DNA of 64,000 bases. Source: ZC4RG30 sp049841155. GTDB taxonomy: Bacteria; Pseudomonadota; Gammaproteobacteria; Steroidobacterales; Steroidobacteraceae. Position 1 is the first letter of the stretch. Each line of letters begins with the position of its first letter. The notes under the pieces are model-generated. The model was not told the DNA's origin. It made no database searches and worked only from the letters and a program-made list of their open reading frames with translations. The position numbers and the translations under genes were made by a program. Positions 40,017-48,081 of this stretch are shown piece by piece. The stretch covers positions 682,001-746,000 of the forward strand of contig JASGHI010000003.1 in the NCBI GenBank assembly GCA_049841155.1, read 5' to 3'.

Positions 40017-43000
40017 TCAGTGGAATTCGTGGACCTCGATATCGAGGCGGCCCAGCCATGCGCTGCGGTCCACGAGCGTGCGCGCGATCACATGCGTGAC
40101 CTCTGATTCGCGCTGCAGTTCGCCGCGCACTTCCATGAGCCGCGCATTCACCAGCGCCGCATTGCAGCGCTCGGCGGTCCGCAGCCACACGATCACGTTG
40201 ACCTGACCGGTCTCGTCTTCGAGCGTGACGAAGGTGACGCCCGAGGATGTACCGGGCCGTTGCCGCGCCGTGACAATGCCCCCTACGCGCACCAGGCTGC
40301 CGCCGGGACAGCCCTGCAACTGCTCCGCAGTGAGGAAACCCAGCGGGCGCATGCGCTCCCGCAGCAATGCCAGCGGGTGGCGGCCCAGCGTGAACCCCAG
40401 CGCGCGGTAGTCGGCATGGATGTCGCCGGCCTCGGTGGGAGCACGCAGCATGGGCAGGGCTTCGTCGCGGGCATCGGGAGCCGTGGGCAGCGGCGGCAGA
40501 TAACCGGCCACCCGCCAGAAAGCCAGGTGGCGATGGCCCGCGAGCGCGGCGAGCGCCCCGGCCGCCGCGAGCGCCTCCAGGTCGCGGCGCGCGAGCCGCG
40601 CGCGGTCGCCCAGGTCCTGCACATCGGTGAACGGCGCCATCTCGCGCGCCATCACGATGCGTTCGGCGGCGGCCGCGGACAGCGAGCGCACACGGTCCAG
40701 CCCCAGGCGCAGCGCGGGGCGCAATGCGCAACCCTCCGCTGCCGGTGCCCGGCTCTCCAGCGTGCTCTGCACGGCGCTTTTGCACACGTCCACGCCATGC
40801 ACCACGACGCCATGATCGCGCGCATCGCGCAGCAGCTGCGCCGGCGCATAGAAACCCATGGGCTGGCTGTTGAGCAGCGCGGCGGTGAAGGCTTCCGGAT
40901 AGTGATGCTTGAGCCAAGCCGAAACCCAGGCCAGCAATGCGAAGCTCGCCGCATGGGCTTCGGGAAACCCGTAGTCGCCGAAGCCGCGGATCTGCGCCAC
41001 GACGCGCTGCGCGAACCCGGGGTCGTAGCCATTGCCCAGCAGGCCGTCCATGAGCTTGCGCTCGTATTTCTCGATGCCGCCGCGGCGCTTCCAGGCGGCC
41101 ATGGCGCGGCGCAGCTCATCCGCCTCGCCGGGTGTGAAACCCGCCGCGACGATGGCCAGCTGCATCACCTGCTCCTGGAAGATGGGCACGCCCAGCGTGC
41201 GCGCAAGCACGTTCTGCACCTCCCGGCTCGGATAGGTGACCGGCTCCCGCCCATCGCGGCGGCGCAGGAAGGGATGCACCATGTCGCCCTGGATCGGCCC
41301 CGGACGTACGATGGCCACCTGCACGACCAGGTCGTAGTACCGCCGGGGTCGCAACCGCGGCAGCATCGACATCTGCGCGCGCGATTCGATCTGGAACACG
41401 CCGATGGTGTCGGCGCGCTGGATCATCGCGTAGACGTCCGGGTCGCCATCGGCGATGCCATCCAGCTGCAGCCGCGGACCTCCCATGCCCTGGATGAAAT
41501 CGAAGCAGCGGCGGATCGCGGTGAGCATGCCCAGCGCCAGCACATCGACCTTCAGCAGCCCCAGATCCTCCAGATCATCCTTGTTCCACTGGATCACCGT
41601 GCGTTCGGGCATCGAGGCGTTTTCCACCGGCACCAGCTCCGCCAGTGGCCCCGCGGAAATCACGAAACCGCCCACGTGCTGCGACAGATGGCGCGGAAAA
41701 TCCACCAGCTGCTCCGCCAGATCGAGCAGGCGCGCCACCTCGGGCCGGGCCACGTCCACGCCGCCCGCTGCGAGCTTGGCGCGGTCGATGCGCCCTCCAT
41801 ACCAGCCGCGCATGGCCAGATGCAGCTGCCGCTGCGTTGCCATGTCCAGAGCCAGCGCGCGCGCCAGATCGCGCACCGCGCTGCGCGGCCCGTAACTGAT
41901 CACTGTGGCGGCGAGCGCGGCACGGTCGCGGCCGTACTTTTCGTAGATGTGCTGGATCACCTCCTCGCGGCGCTCGTGCTCGAAATCCACGTCGATGTCC
42001 GGCGGTTCGTTGCGCTCCTTCGAGACGAAACGCTCGAACAGCATCTGCAGGCGCTCGGGGCCGACCGCGGTGACGCCGAGGCAGTAGCAGACGATGGAAT
42101 TGGCGGCCGAACCGCGTCCCTGGCAGAGGATCTTCCTGCCCTTGGCCCAGCTGGTGATCTCCTCGACGGTCAGGAAGAAAGGCTCGTAGCGCAGTTCCCG
42201 GATCAGCGCGAGTTCCTTCTCGATCAGCGCGCGCTCGCGCGCCGGCACGCCGCCCGGCCAGCGCCGCCGCGCACCCTGCTCGGTCAGCTCCCGCAGCCAG
42301 CTGGTGGCGTCATGACCTTCGGGAACCAGCTCTGCCGGATACTGGTATTGGAGCTCGTCGAGACTGAAACGGCAGCGCGAAGCGATGGCCGCCGTCTGCG
42401 CCAGCAGCTCCTGCGGATACAGCCGCGCCAGCTCCGCCAGCGGCCGCAGATGCCGTTCGCCATTGGAGAACAGGCGCTGGCCGGCCTGCTGCAGCGTCAC
42501 GCCGTGGCGGATCGCCGTGAGCGCATCCTGCAGCGTGCGCCGCTCCCGCTCATGCATGTGCACGTCGCCGCAGGCCGCCAGCGGGATGGCGAGCGCCGCA
42601 CCCAGCGCCTGCATCTGCCGCAACCGCTGCGCATCGCGGCCGCCGCGCAGCAGGCTCACGCCCAGCCACAGCGCGCCGGCATAACGGGCCGCGAGCCAGC
42701 GTCCCGCCTCCTGCTCGGCCGCGCCCTGCGGCAGCCACAGCAGCAGGCACTGGCCATCCGGCGGCACGCAGTCCTGCAGATCCTCGCGTGTGAGCCGGTA
42801 ACCCCCTTTGGGAGCGGCGCGGCGGCCGCGCGTGATGAGCCGGCAGAGCTGCCCGTAGCCCTGCCGCGAAGTGGCGAGCAGCACCAGCTTCAGACCGCAG
42901 CAGAGCGTGAATTCGCTGCCGATGATGAGCGGCAGCTGCAGTGGCCTGGCCTGCACATGGGCGCGCACCACGCCGGCCACCGAGCATTCATCGGTAAGGG

Positions 43001-43142
43001 CCAGCGCGCGGTAGCCCAGCGCATGCGCACGCCCCACCAGTTCGGCCGGATGCGAGGCGCCGCGCAGAAAACTGAAATTGCTCAGGCAGTGCAGCTCGGC
43101 ATAACCCGGCAATGCGGCTTCGGCCTCAGGCAAAGCAGCCAT
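40017..43142 (-). CDS. dnaE2: Error-prone DNA polymerase DnaE2 (ImuC)
   Basis: A 1041-residue C-family polymerase. ATG 43142 starts inside the end of imuB (17-nt overlap). The PHP domain begins AELHCLSNFSFLRGASHP (residues about 14-31) and LALTDECSVAG. The palm carries the catalytic acids in PPDIDVDFEHERREEV, and the C-terminal OB region ends in GRLDIEVHEFH. DnaE2 carries out translesion synthesis and SOS mutagenesis with ImuA/ImuB. It is the last gene of the LexA-controlled cassette. Confidence 0.97.
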   Translation of the reverse strand: MAALPEAEAALPGYAELHCLSNFSFLRGASHPAELVGRAHALGYRALALTDECSVAGVVRAHVQARPLQLPLIIGSEFTLCCGLKLVLLATSRQGYGQLCRLITRGRRAAPKGGYRLTREDLQDCVPPDGQCLLLWLPQGAAEQEAGRWLAARYAGALWLGVSLLRGGRDAQRLRQMQALGAALAIPLAACGDVHMHERERRTLQDALTAIRHGVTLQQAGQRLFSNGERHLRPLAELARLYPQELLAQTAAIASRCRFSLDELQYQYPAELVPEGHDATSWLRELTEQGARRRWPGGVPARERALIEKELALIRELRYEPFFLTVEEITSWAKGRKILCQGRGSAANSIVCYCLGVTAVGPERLQMLFERFVSKERNEPPDIDVDFEHERREEVIQHIYEKYGRDRAALAATVISYGPRSAVRDLARALALDMATQRQLHLAMRGWYGGRIDRAKLAAGGVDVARPEVARLLDLAEQLVDFPRHLSQHVGGFVISAGPLAELVPVENASMPERTVIQWNKDDLEDLGLLKVDVLALGMLTAIRRCFDFIQGMGGPRLQLDGIADGDPDVYAMIQRADTIGVFQIESRAQMSMLPRLRPRRYYDLVVQVAIVRPGPIQGDMVHPFLRRRDGREPVTYPSREVQNVLARTLGVPIFQEQVMQLAIVAAGFTPGEADELRRAMAAWKRRGGIEKYERKLMDGLLGNGYDPGFAQRVVAQIRGFGDYGFPEAHAASFALLAWVSAWLKHHYPEAFTAALLNSQPMGFYAPAQLLRDARDHGVVVHGVDVCKSAVQSTLESRAPAAEGCALRPALRLGLDRVRSLSAAAAERIVMAREMAPFTDVQDLGDRARLARRDLEALAAAGALAALAGHRHLAFWRVAGYLPPLPTAPDARDEALPMLRAPTEAGDIHADYRALGFTLGRHPLALLRERMRPLGFLTAEQLQGCPGGSLVRVGGIVTARQRPGTSSGVTFVTLEDETGQVNVIVWLRTAERCNAALVNARLMEVRGELQRESEVTHVIARTLVDRSAWLGRLDIEVHEFH

Positions 43143-44529
43143 GCAGGAACCAGCGGCCGGGCTCGCCACGCTCCCGGAAGACCCACAGCAGCGCGCCCTG
43201 GTCCGTGCGCGCGATGTAGTAATCGCGCCTGATGTCACCGCCATCCCACCAGCCGGACTCGATGCGCTCGGGGCCGCTGACCAGCTGCAGCGCCGCGCCC
43301 TCGTACCACAGGCCACGCACGCTGCCGGCTGCATCCTGCTCCACGGCAAGCGCCAGCGGCTGCGGCAGCAGTCCCAGGGGACGGGCTGGCCCGCCTGTCA
43401 TCGGTGCCGCTTCCGCATGCTGCGGCAGCCAGGGTACGACACCGCGCCACTGGCGCTCCGGCCGGTGCTCGGCCACGGCTGCCAGTCCGTACACGGCGCC
43501 CTCACCCAGCCGGGCCAGCAGGGTCTGCAGGAACTCCGGCAACTGCGCCTGCAGCGCACCGCCCTGCTCACCCGGCTGCCACAATCCACCGCTCGCGGCA
43601 GCGAAGCGGCGCAGACGGCCGGCGGTCAGCTGCAGGCGCCGTACAGGCTGATCCAGGCGCAACGACTCCAGACGCGCCGCCAGCAGGGCCGTGAAACGGG
43701 CGGCCCGGTACTCGGCCACCACACAGCGCAGCATGCAGATGGTGGGCGGCCCCGCGCGGTGCACCAGCATCACGCGCAGCGCGATGATGCCGCGCTGGCG
43801 CGCGCGTAGGAAATCCTCGAGACGCCCGAAGGACGGCGCCAGCGCCGCGAGCAGGCGGTCACGGTCGAGGGTTTCCCCATCCGGATCGATGCGCTCGAAG
43901 AATCGCTCCGCGGGCGCCAGCGCCACGCGCGGATCGGCGCTGAGCCCCACCAGGCAATCCAGCTGACGCAGATGTTCCGGGCCGATGCGCCGTGCAAGCC
44001 CGGCGCGCGGCAGACGCAGCAGATCTCCCACGCAGGTCACTCCCATGTCATGCAGCCTTTCGAGCACCTCTTCCGGCCAACGCAGCGTGGCCAGCGGCAG
44101 CGGCGCCAGGCGGCTGTGCAGGCGCACCGGGCTCGTGATGCAGCCATTGCAGCCGGCGCGGGCCAGAACCAGCGCAGCCAGCGGCGTGGGCGCCATGGCC
44201 AGCGGCAGCGGTGCGGGAAATGCGGTACGCAGCGCGCTGAGCAATGGCCTCAAGCCACCGAACAGGCGCTGGCTGCCGGCCAGCTCCAGCAGCAGTGCAT
44301 CGGGCGGCTCGAGCGCCATACGCGGCGTGAAGCGGCCGGCGCTGCGCAGCAATCCCGCCCGCTGGGCGTCATCGGCGATGACGGCTTCGCCCACCTGCAC
44401 AGCCAGCCACAGCTCGGCTGCAGGCTGGGCGGCAGCGGGCTTCGCCGCCACGAGTCCGACCTTCTTCCCGGAATGTGAACCGACCGCAGCGGGCAGCAGA
44501 TCGAGCTCGGCCTGCGCAGGGATGTTCAT
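43126..44529 (-). CDS. imuB: ImuB, Y-family polymerase-like mutasome subunit with shortened N-terminus
   Basis: A 467-residue protein; the start ATG overlaps the imuA stop. It recruits DnaE2 and ImuA to the beta clamp and is itself non-catalytic in known cases. RFTPRMALEPPDALLLELAGSQRLFGG and the following little-finger regions match the family. Between LWLAV (near residue 41) and RFTPR (near 71) only about 26 residues remain where relatives have about 85-90, so roughly 60 residues of the palm are missing. I read the codons through this stretch and found no frameshift. The C-terminus is intact. Confidence 0.92.
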   Translation of the reverse strand: MNIPAQAELDLLPAAVGSHSGKKVGLVAAKPAAAQPAAELWLAVQVGEAVIADDAQRAGLLRSAGRFTPRMALEPPDALLLELAGSQRLFGGLRPLLSALRTAFPAPLPLAMAPTPLAALVLARAGCNGCITSPVRLHSRLAPLPLATLRWPEEVLERLHDMGVTCVGDLLRLPRAGLARRIGPEHLRQLDCLVGLSADPRVALAPAERFFERIDPDGETLDRDRLLAALAPSFGRLEDFLRARQRGIIALRVMLVHRAGPPTICMLRCVVAEYRAARFTALLAARLESLRLDQPVRRLQLTAGRLRRFAAASGGLWQPGEQGGALQAQLPEFLQTLLARLGEGAVYGLAAVAEHRPERQWRGVVPWLPQHAEAAPMTGGPARPLGLLPQPLALAVEQDAAGSVRGLWYEGAALQLVSGPERIESGWWDGGDIRRDYYIARTDQGALLWVFRERGEPGRWFLHGCFA

Positions 44530-45152
44530 GACGGCGCCAGATCGACATCCAGGCGCTGCGGCATCACGCCGCGCCCCTTGAGCAACCGCAACAGGGGCTT
44601 CTGGCCCGTGCCCTCCAGCGCCAGGCGCAGCACTGCCGTGGAATGCTCCCGCTGCGCTCCCGGCGGGCGGATCAACACGCCGAGCGCAGCGCCTTTCTCC
44701 GCGGCCAGCGCCAGGCGCCGCAGCTGGTGCATGGTCAGGCGCGCGATCCAGCCGAACACCAGCGCACAGGCGCCCGACAGCAGCCCCTGTTCCATGGACC
44801 ATGCCGGCTGTGCGCCGCGCACCACGAGCAGCCGGTCGGTGCGCGCACCGCATGCCTGCCAGGCCGGCGCGAAAGGTTCGAAAGGTGGCGCGACGAAAGC
44901 GCACCAGCGCGCCTCGGGCGCCTGCGTGAGATGTGCGACCAGCGGCGCCCACAGGCGCAGTTCACCGCAGCCCGGCGCGGGTGTCAGGACCTCGACCAGC
45001 CCGCGGCGCGGCCAGCCGCCGCCGGGAAACACGGCATCCAGCGCCGCGAAGCCGGTGGGATATGCCTCCCGCACCGCCGCATTGCCGCCGCGCCACAGCG
45101 CGGGATGCTGCAGCAGTGCTTCAAGCCCTGCATGGTGAGCCGCTCCGGACAT
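44526..45152 (-). CDS. imuA: ImuA, RecA/SulA-like mutasome subunit
   Basis: A 208-residue protein starting at ATG 45152, 14 nt after the lexA stop. It has the ImuA/SulA-like pattern: YPTGFAALDAVFPGGGWPRRGLVEVLTP near 34-61, then LWAPLVAHLTQ and LGVLIRPP. ImuA is a truncated RecA-like protein that inhibits or tunes RecA in the mutasome. The stop overlaps imuB (ATGA). Regulation is from the LexA box upstream of lexA. Confidence 0.92.
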   Translation of the reverse strand: MSGAAHHAGLEALLQHPALWRGGNAAVREAYPTGFAALDAVFPGGGWPRRGLVEVLTPAPGCGELRLWAPLVAHLTQAPEARWCAFVAPPFEPFAPAWQACGARTDRLLVVRGAQPAWSMEQGLLSGACALVFGWIARLTMHQLRRLALAAEKGAALGVLIRPPGAQREHSTAVLRLALEGTGQKPLLRLLKGRGVMPQRLDVDLAPS

Positions 45153-45165
45153 GGCTTCATCGCGA

Positions 45166-45792
45166 CTACAGACCCAGGCCCTTGCCGCGACGGACCACGC
45201 CCACCACCACACCCTCGATGAGCATGGACTGCTGCTTGAGATCGACCTTGATTGGCTCGAACTCCTCGTTCTCGGGCAGCAGCCAGGCGATGGGCCCTTC
45301 CTGGCGGTAACGCTTGACCGTCACTTCGTTTTCCAGACGCGCGACGATGATCTGCCGGTTGCGCACATTGGGCGTGCGGTGCACGGCGACCAGATCGCCA
45401 TCGAGGATGCCGGCATCCTTCATGCTCATGCCCACCACCTTGAGCAGGTAGTGCGGCTGCGGATGGAAGATGGAAGGATCGATGGTCAGGTGATCCTCGA
45501 TGTTCTGCTCGGCGAGGATGGGGCTGCCGGCGGCGACGCGGCCGATGAGCGGCAGGCCCATCTGCTCGCGCAGGGTGTCCTTGAGCTGGATGCCGCGGGA
45601 AGAACCCGGCAGCAGCGTGATGGCTCCTTTGCGCGCCAGTGCGCGCAGATGCTCCTCGGCGGCGTTGGCCGAGCGGAAGCCCAGCTCGTCGGCGATCTCC
45701 TGGCGCGTGGGCGGCATGCCGGTTTCCTGCACCGAGCGCCGGATCAGCCGCAGGATTTCGGTCTGGCGGGGCGTGAGATTGGATTCGGACAT
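45166..45792 (-). CDS. lexA: LexA repressor heading the imuA-imuB-dnaE2 cassette
   Basis: A 208-residue repressor starting at ATG 45792. The winged helix includes PPTRQEIADELGFRSANAAEEHL (27-49). The self-cleavage site is Ala88-Gly89 in RVAAGSP; Ser123 (GMSMKDAG) and Lys160 (VTVKRY) form the catalytic dyad. It is therefore cleavable on RecA activation. An operator with a perfect CTGT-N8-ACAG core overlaps its own promoter. A second lexA elsewhere is possible, since imu cassettes often carry an extra copy. Confidence 0.97.
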   Translation of the reverse strand: MSESNLTPRQTEILRLIRRSVQETGMPPTRQEIADELGFRSANAAEEHLRALARKGAITLLPGSSRGIQLKDTLREQMGLPLIGRVAAGSPILAEQNIEDHLTIDPSIFHPQPHYLLKVVGMSMKDAGILDGDLVAVHRTPNVRNRQIIVARLENEVTVKRYRQEGPIAWLLPENEEFEPIKVDLKQQSMLIEGVVVGVVRRGKGLGL

Positions 45793-45830
45793 GAGCGTGC
45801 AGCTCCCGGACTGGTTTTCCGTACAGTGTG

Positions 45831-45863
45831 CTGTATATAAACACAGCCTGCAGGTAATGGCAA
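45831..45863 (-). promoter_or_regulatory. SOS box and promoter of lexA-imuA-imuB-dnaE2
   Basis: The LexA operator CTGT-N8-ACAG lies at 45831-45846. On the minus strand it overlaps the -10 TTATAT (45835-45840), with -35 TTGCCA at 45858-45863 and a 17-nt spacer. LexA binding would block this promoter. The box also lies 28 nt before the divergent oxidoreductase start, so that gene could share SOS control. Confidence 0.9.
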
Positions 45864-45873
45864 ACTCTCCCCC

Positions 45874-47496
45874 ATGAGCCCTGCCTCCCCCGCGCTCGAC
45901 GTGGCCTTCATCGGCGCCGGCCACAATGGCCTGACCTGCGCCGCCTATCTGGCGCGCGCCGGCATGAAGGTGGCGCTGTTCGAGCGGCGCCATGTCGCCG
46001 GTGGTGCGGCGGTCACGGAGCAGTTCCATCCGGGCTTTCGCAACTCCACGGCGAGCTACACCGTGAGCCTGCTGCACCCGCGGGTGATCCGCGATCTGCG
46101 CCTGGCCGAGCATGGCCTCAAAGTGCTGGAACGGCCGCTGCTCAACTACGTGGTCGAAGGGCCCGGACGGGGCCTTGCCATCGGACCCACCGGCGCCGAT
46201 ACCAAACGCCGTCTTGCCGCACGCTCCCCGCGCGATGCCGAACGCTACGACGCCTACCACGCACAGCTCGGCGCCGCGGTGGCGCTGCTCAAAGACCTGC
46301 TTCTGGAAACCCCGCCCACCGACCTGTCGCGTTTCCCGGATCTGTGGAGCGCCCTGCGCTTCGGCCGGCGCTGGCGCGCGCTGCCCCTTGAAACACAGCG
46401 CGCGGTGCATGAAGTCTTCACCCGCAGCGCCGGCGACCTGCTCGACGGCTGGTTCGAGGACGAGGGCCTAAAGGCCGCCTACGGCTTCGACTCCGTGGTC
46501 GGCAACTACGCCAGCCCTTACACGCCGGGCAGTGCCTATGTACTGCTGCACCATGCCTTCGGCGAGGTGAACGGCAAGCCCGGCATCTGGGGCCATGCCG
46601 TGGGCGGCATGGGCGCTATCACCCAAGCCATGGCGCGCGAGGCCTGGGCACAGGGCGCGCACATCGAACTGGAGGCACCGGTCGAAAAGGTGCTGGTGCA
46701 GAACGGCCGCGCCTGCGGACTGCTGCTCGCCGACGGGCGCGAAGTGCGCGCCACGCGCGTGGTCGCGAACGTCAATCCGCGCTTCCTCTATCTCCACCTG
46801 CTCGAAGCCGCGCACGTGCCGCCGCCCATCCGCGCCCGCATGCAGCGCTACCGCGCCGGCTCGGCCAGCTTCCGCATCAATGTGGCGCTGTCGGAATTGC
46901 CCGCCTTCGATCCCGGCGGACTCGCGGGTGCCAGCCCGGCCGGCTCCGACCTGCACCGCTCCGGCATCCTCATCGCACCCACGCTGGGTTATCTGGACCG
47001 CGCACACCTCGATGCGCGCCGCGACGGCATGTCGGCCGAACCGGTGATCGAGATGCTGATCCCCAGCACCCTGGATGATTCGCTCGCGCCCCCCGGCGCA
47101 CATGTGGCGAGCCTCTTCTGCCAGCACTTCGCGCCGCAGCTGCCCGACGGCCGTGGCTGGCATGAGGCACGCGACGCCGCCGTGCAACGCATCTTCGAGA
47201 CCATCGACCGGCATGCGCCGAATTTCACACGCAGCGTGCTGGGTGTTTCGGCGCTGTCGCCGCTGGATCTGGAAGAGCGCTTCGGTCTGCCATCGGGCGA
47301 CATCTTCCATGGCGCGCTGGGCCTGGACCAGTTGTGGGCAGCCCGGCCGCTGCTGGGACATGGCGATTACCGCACGGGAATTCCCGGGCTTTACCTGTGC
47401 GGTTCGGGAGCGCACCCCGGCGGCGGGGTCACCGGCCTGCCCGGATTCAACTGCGCGCGCGAGATATTGCGGGATCGCCGGCGAAGACATTTGTGA
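45874..47496 (+). CDS. FAD-dependent phytoene-desaturase/PYROXD2-like oxidoreductase
   Basis: A 540-residue flavoprotein. The Rossmann FAD motif VAFIGAGHNGLTCAAYLARAG is at 10-30 with ALFERRHVAGGAAVTE following, and the C-terminal flavin-binding part reads PGLYLCGSGAHPGGGVTGLPG. The family includes carotenoid desaturases and the mitochondrial PYROXD2 protein; substrates in bacteria are mostly unknown. No carotenoid genes are nearby. It is divergent from lexA with 81 nt between the start codons, containing the SOS box. Confidence 0.87.
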   Translation: MSPASPALDVAFIGAGHNGLTCAAYLARAGMKVALFERRHVAGGAAVTEQFHPGFRNSTASYTVSLLHPRVIRDLRLAEHGLKVLERPLLNYVVEGPGRGLAIGPTGADTKRRLAARSPRDAERYDAYHAQLGAAVALLKDLLLETPPTDLSRFPDLWSALRFGRRWRALPLETQRAVHEVFTRSAGDLLDGWFEDEGLKAAYGFDSVVGNYASPYTPGSAYVLLHHAFGEVNGKPGIWGHAVGGMGAITQAMAREAWAQGAHIELEAPVEKVLVQNGRACGLLLADGREVRATRVVANVNPRFLYLHLLEAAHVPPPIRARMQRYRAGSASFRINVALSELPAFDPGGLAGASPAGSDLHRSGILIAPTLGYLDRAHLDARRDGMSAEPVIEMLIPSTLDDSLAPPGAHVASLFCQHFAPQLPDGRGWHEARDAAVQRIFETIDRHAPNFTRSVLGVSALSPLDLEERFGLPSGDIFHGALGLDQLWAARPLLGHGDYRTGIPGLYLCGSGAHPGGGVTGLPGFNCAREILRDRRRRHL

Positions 47497-47529
47497 ATCC
47501 GGTTTTTTTCTCCGCCGGCATCATGTCGC

Positions 47530-47547
47530 TGTAGGCCGACACCTACA
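47530..47547. promoter_or_regulatory. 18-bp perfect dyad TGTAGG-N6-CCTACA upstream of lpp-like gene
   Basis: The half sites TGTAGG and CCTACA are perfect complements with a 6-nt spacer, centred about 170 nt before the lipoprotein start. It is the same spacing and nearly the same half sites as at 8160 upstream of the csbD-like gene. It could alternatively be a short stem-loop at the end of the preceding oxidoreductase transcript. Confidence 0.5.
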
Positions 47548-47708
47548 TCAAAAAGCGGTTGCCTTGCAGCATGAAGTTATGGTCAAGTTGCGCACCCGCC
47601 GAATAAACAGGGTCGTCAGCTGTTGATGTCCCAAAGCGGTACGTTCTGGTTGTTTGGTTTTTTTTGACACTTGGTTTGTGGGACCTCCACGAGCAGAAGG
47701 GGAATACA

Positions 47709-48020
47709 ATGAAGAGCTCTATCGGAATCAAGATTGCCGCCGTGGCCGTTGTTGCTGCGCTGGCTGGCTGCACCGACCTCAAGCCGCTGCAGGCCCAGGT
47801 CGATGACCTGAAGGCGCAGGTCGGCCGTCTGTCGTCGGACCTGGCCGCCCATAGGGCCGACCGCACGGATGCGAACGCCGCCGCGGCTGCGTCGCAGAAG
47901 GCCGATGCCGCCCAGGCGACGGCGAACCAGGCTCTGGCTGCCGCCCAGTCGGCCCAGACCGGTGTGAACGAAGTGAACGAGAAGATCGACCGCATGTTCC
48001 AGCGTTCGGTTTCGAAGTAA
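47709..48020 (+). CDS. lpp: Lpp-like alanine-zipper outer-membrane lipoprotein
   Basis: A 103-residue lipoprotein. ATG 47709 is preceded by AGAAGGGGAA; the signal ends in the lipobox LAGC (Cys21). The mature part is a heptad coiled coil, first LKPLQAQVDDLKAQVGRLSSDL, then an Ala-rich zipper (ANAAAAASQKADAAQATANQ), ending in Lys103. A terminal Lys is the residue that ties Braun lipoprotein to peptidoglycan. It is expected to be a very abundant trimer. It has its own leader with a TTGACA hexamer at 47664-47669 (no clear -10) and a strong terminator. Confidence 0.88.
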   Translation: MKSSIGIKIAAVAVVAALAGCTDLKPLQAQVDDLKAQVGRLSSDLAAHRADRTDANAAAAASQKADAAQATANQALAAAQSAQTGVNEVNEKIDRMFQRSVSK

Positions 48021-48040
48021 GCCTCGAAAGCACACTTCGG

Positions 48041-48070
48041 AAAACGCCGCCTCCGGGCGGCGTTTTTCTT
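48041..48070 (+). terminator. Rho-independent terminator of lpp-like gene
   Basis: An 11-bp stem (AAAACGCCGCC / GGCGGCGTTTT) with a 4-nt loop is followed by T-rich sequence (TTTTTCTT). It starts 20 nt past the stop codon and is the clearest intrinsic terminator in the window, fitting a highly expressed monocistronic gene. Confidence 0.95.
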
Positions 48071-48081
48071 TGGCGGCGCCG

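Noticed and set aside
40260..43232. Long plus-strand reading frame over dnaE2
   Set aside because: Antisense shadow of dnaE2 with the same biased composition and no recognisable domain.
47497..47708. Small protein gene before lpp
   Set aside because: ATGs in this stretch give peptides of at most 11 codons; only the dyad, a TTGACA hexamer and T-runs are seen.
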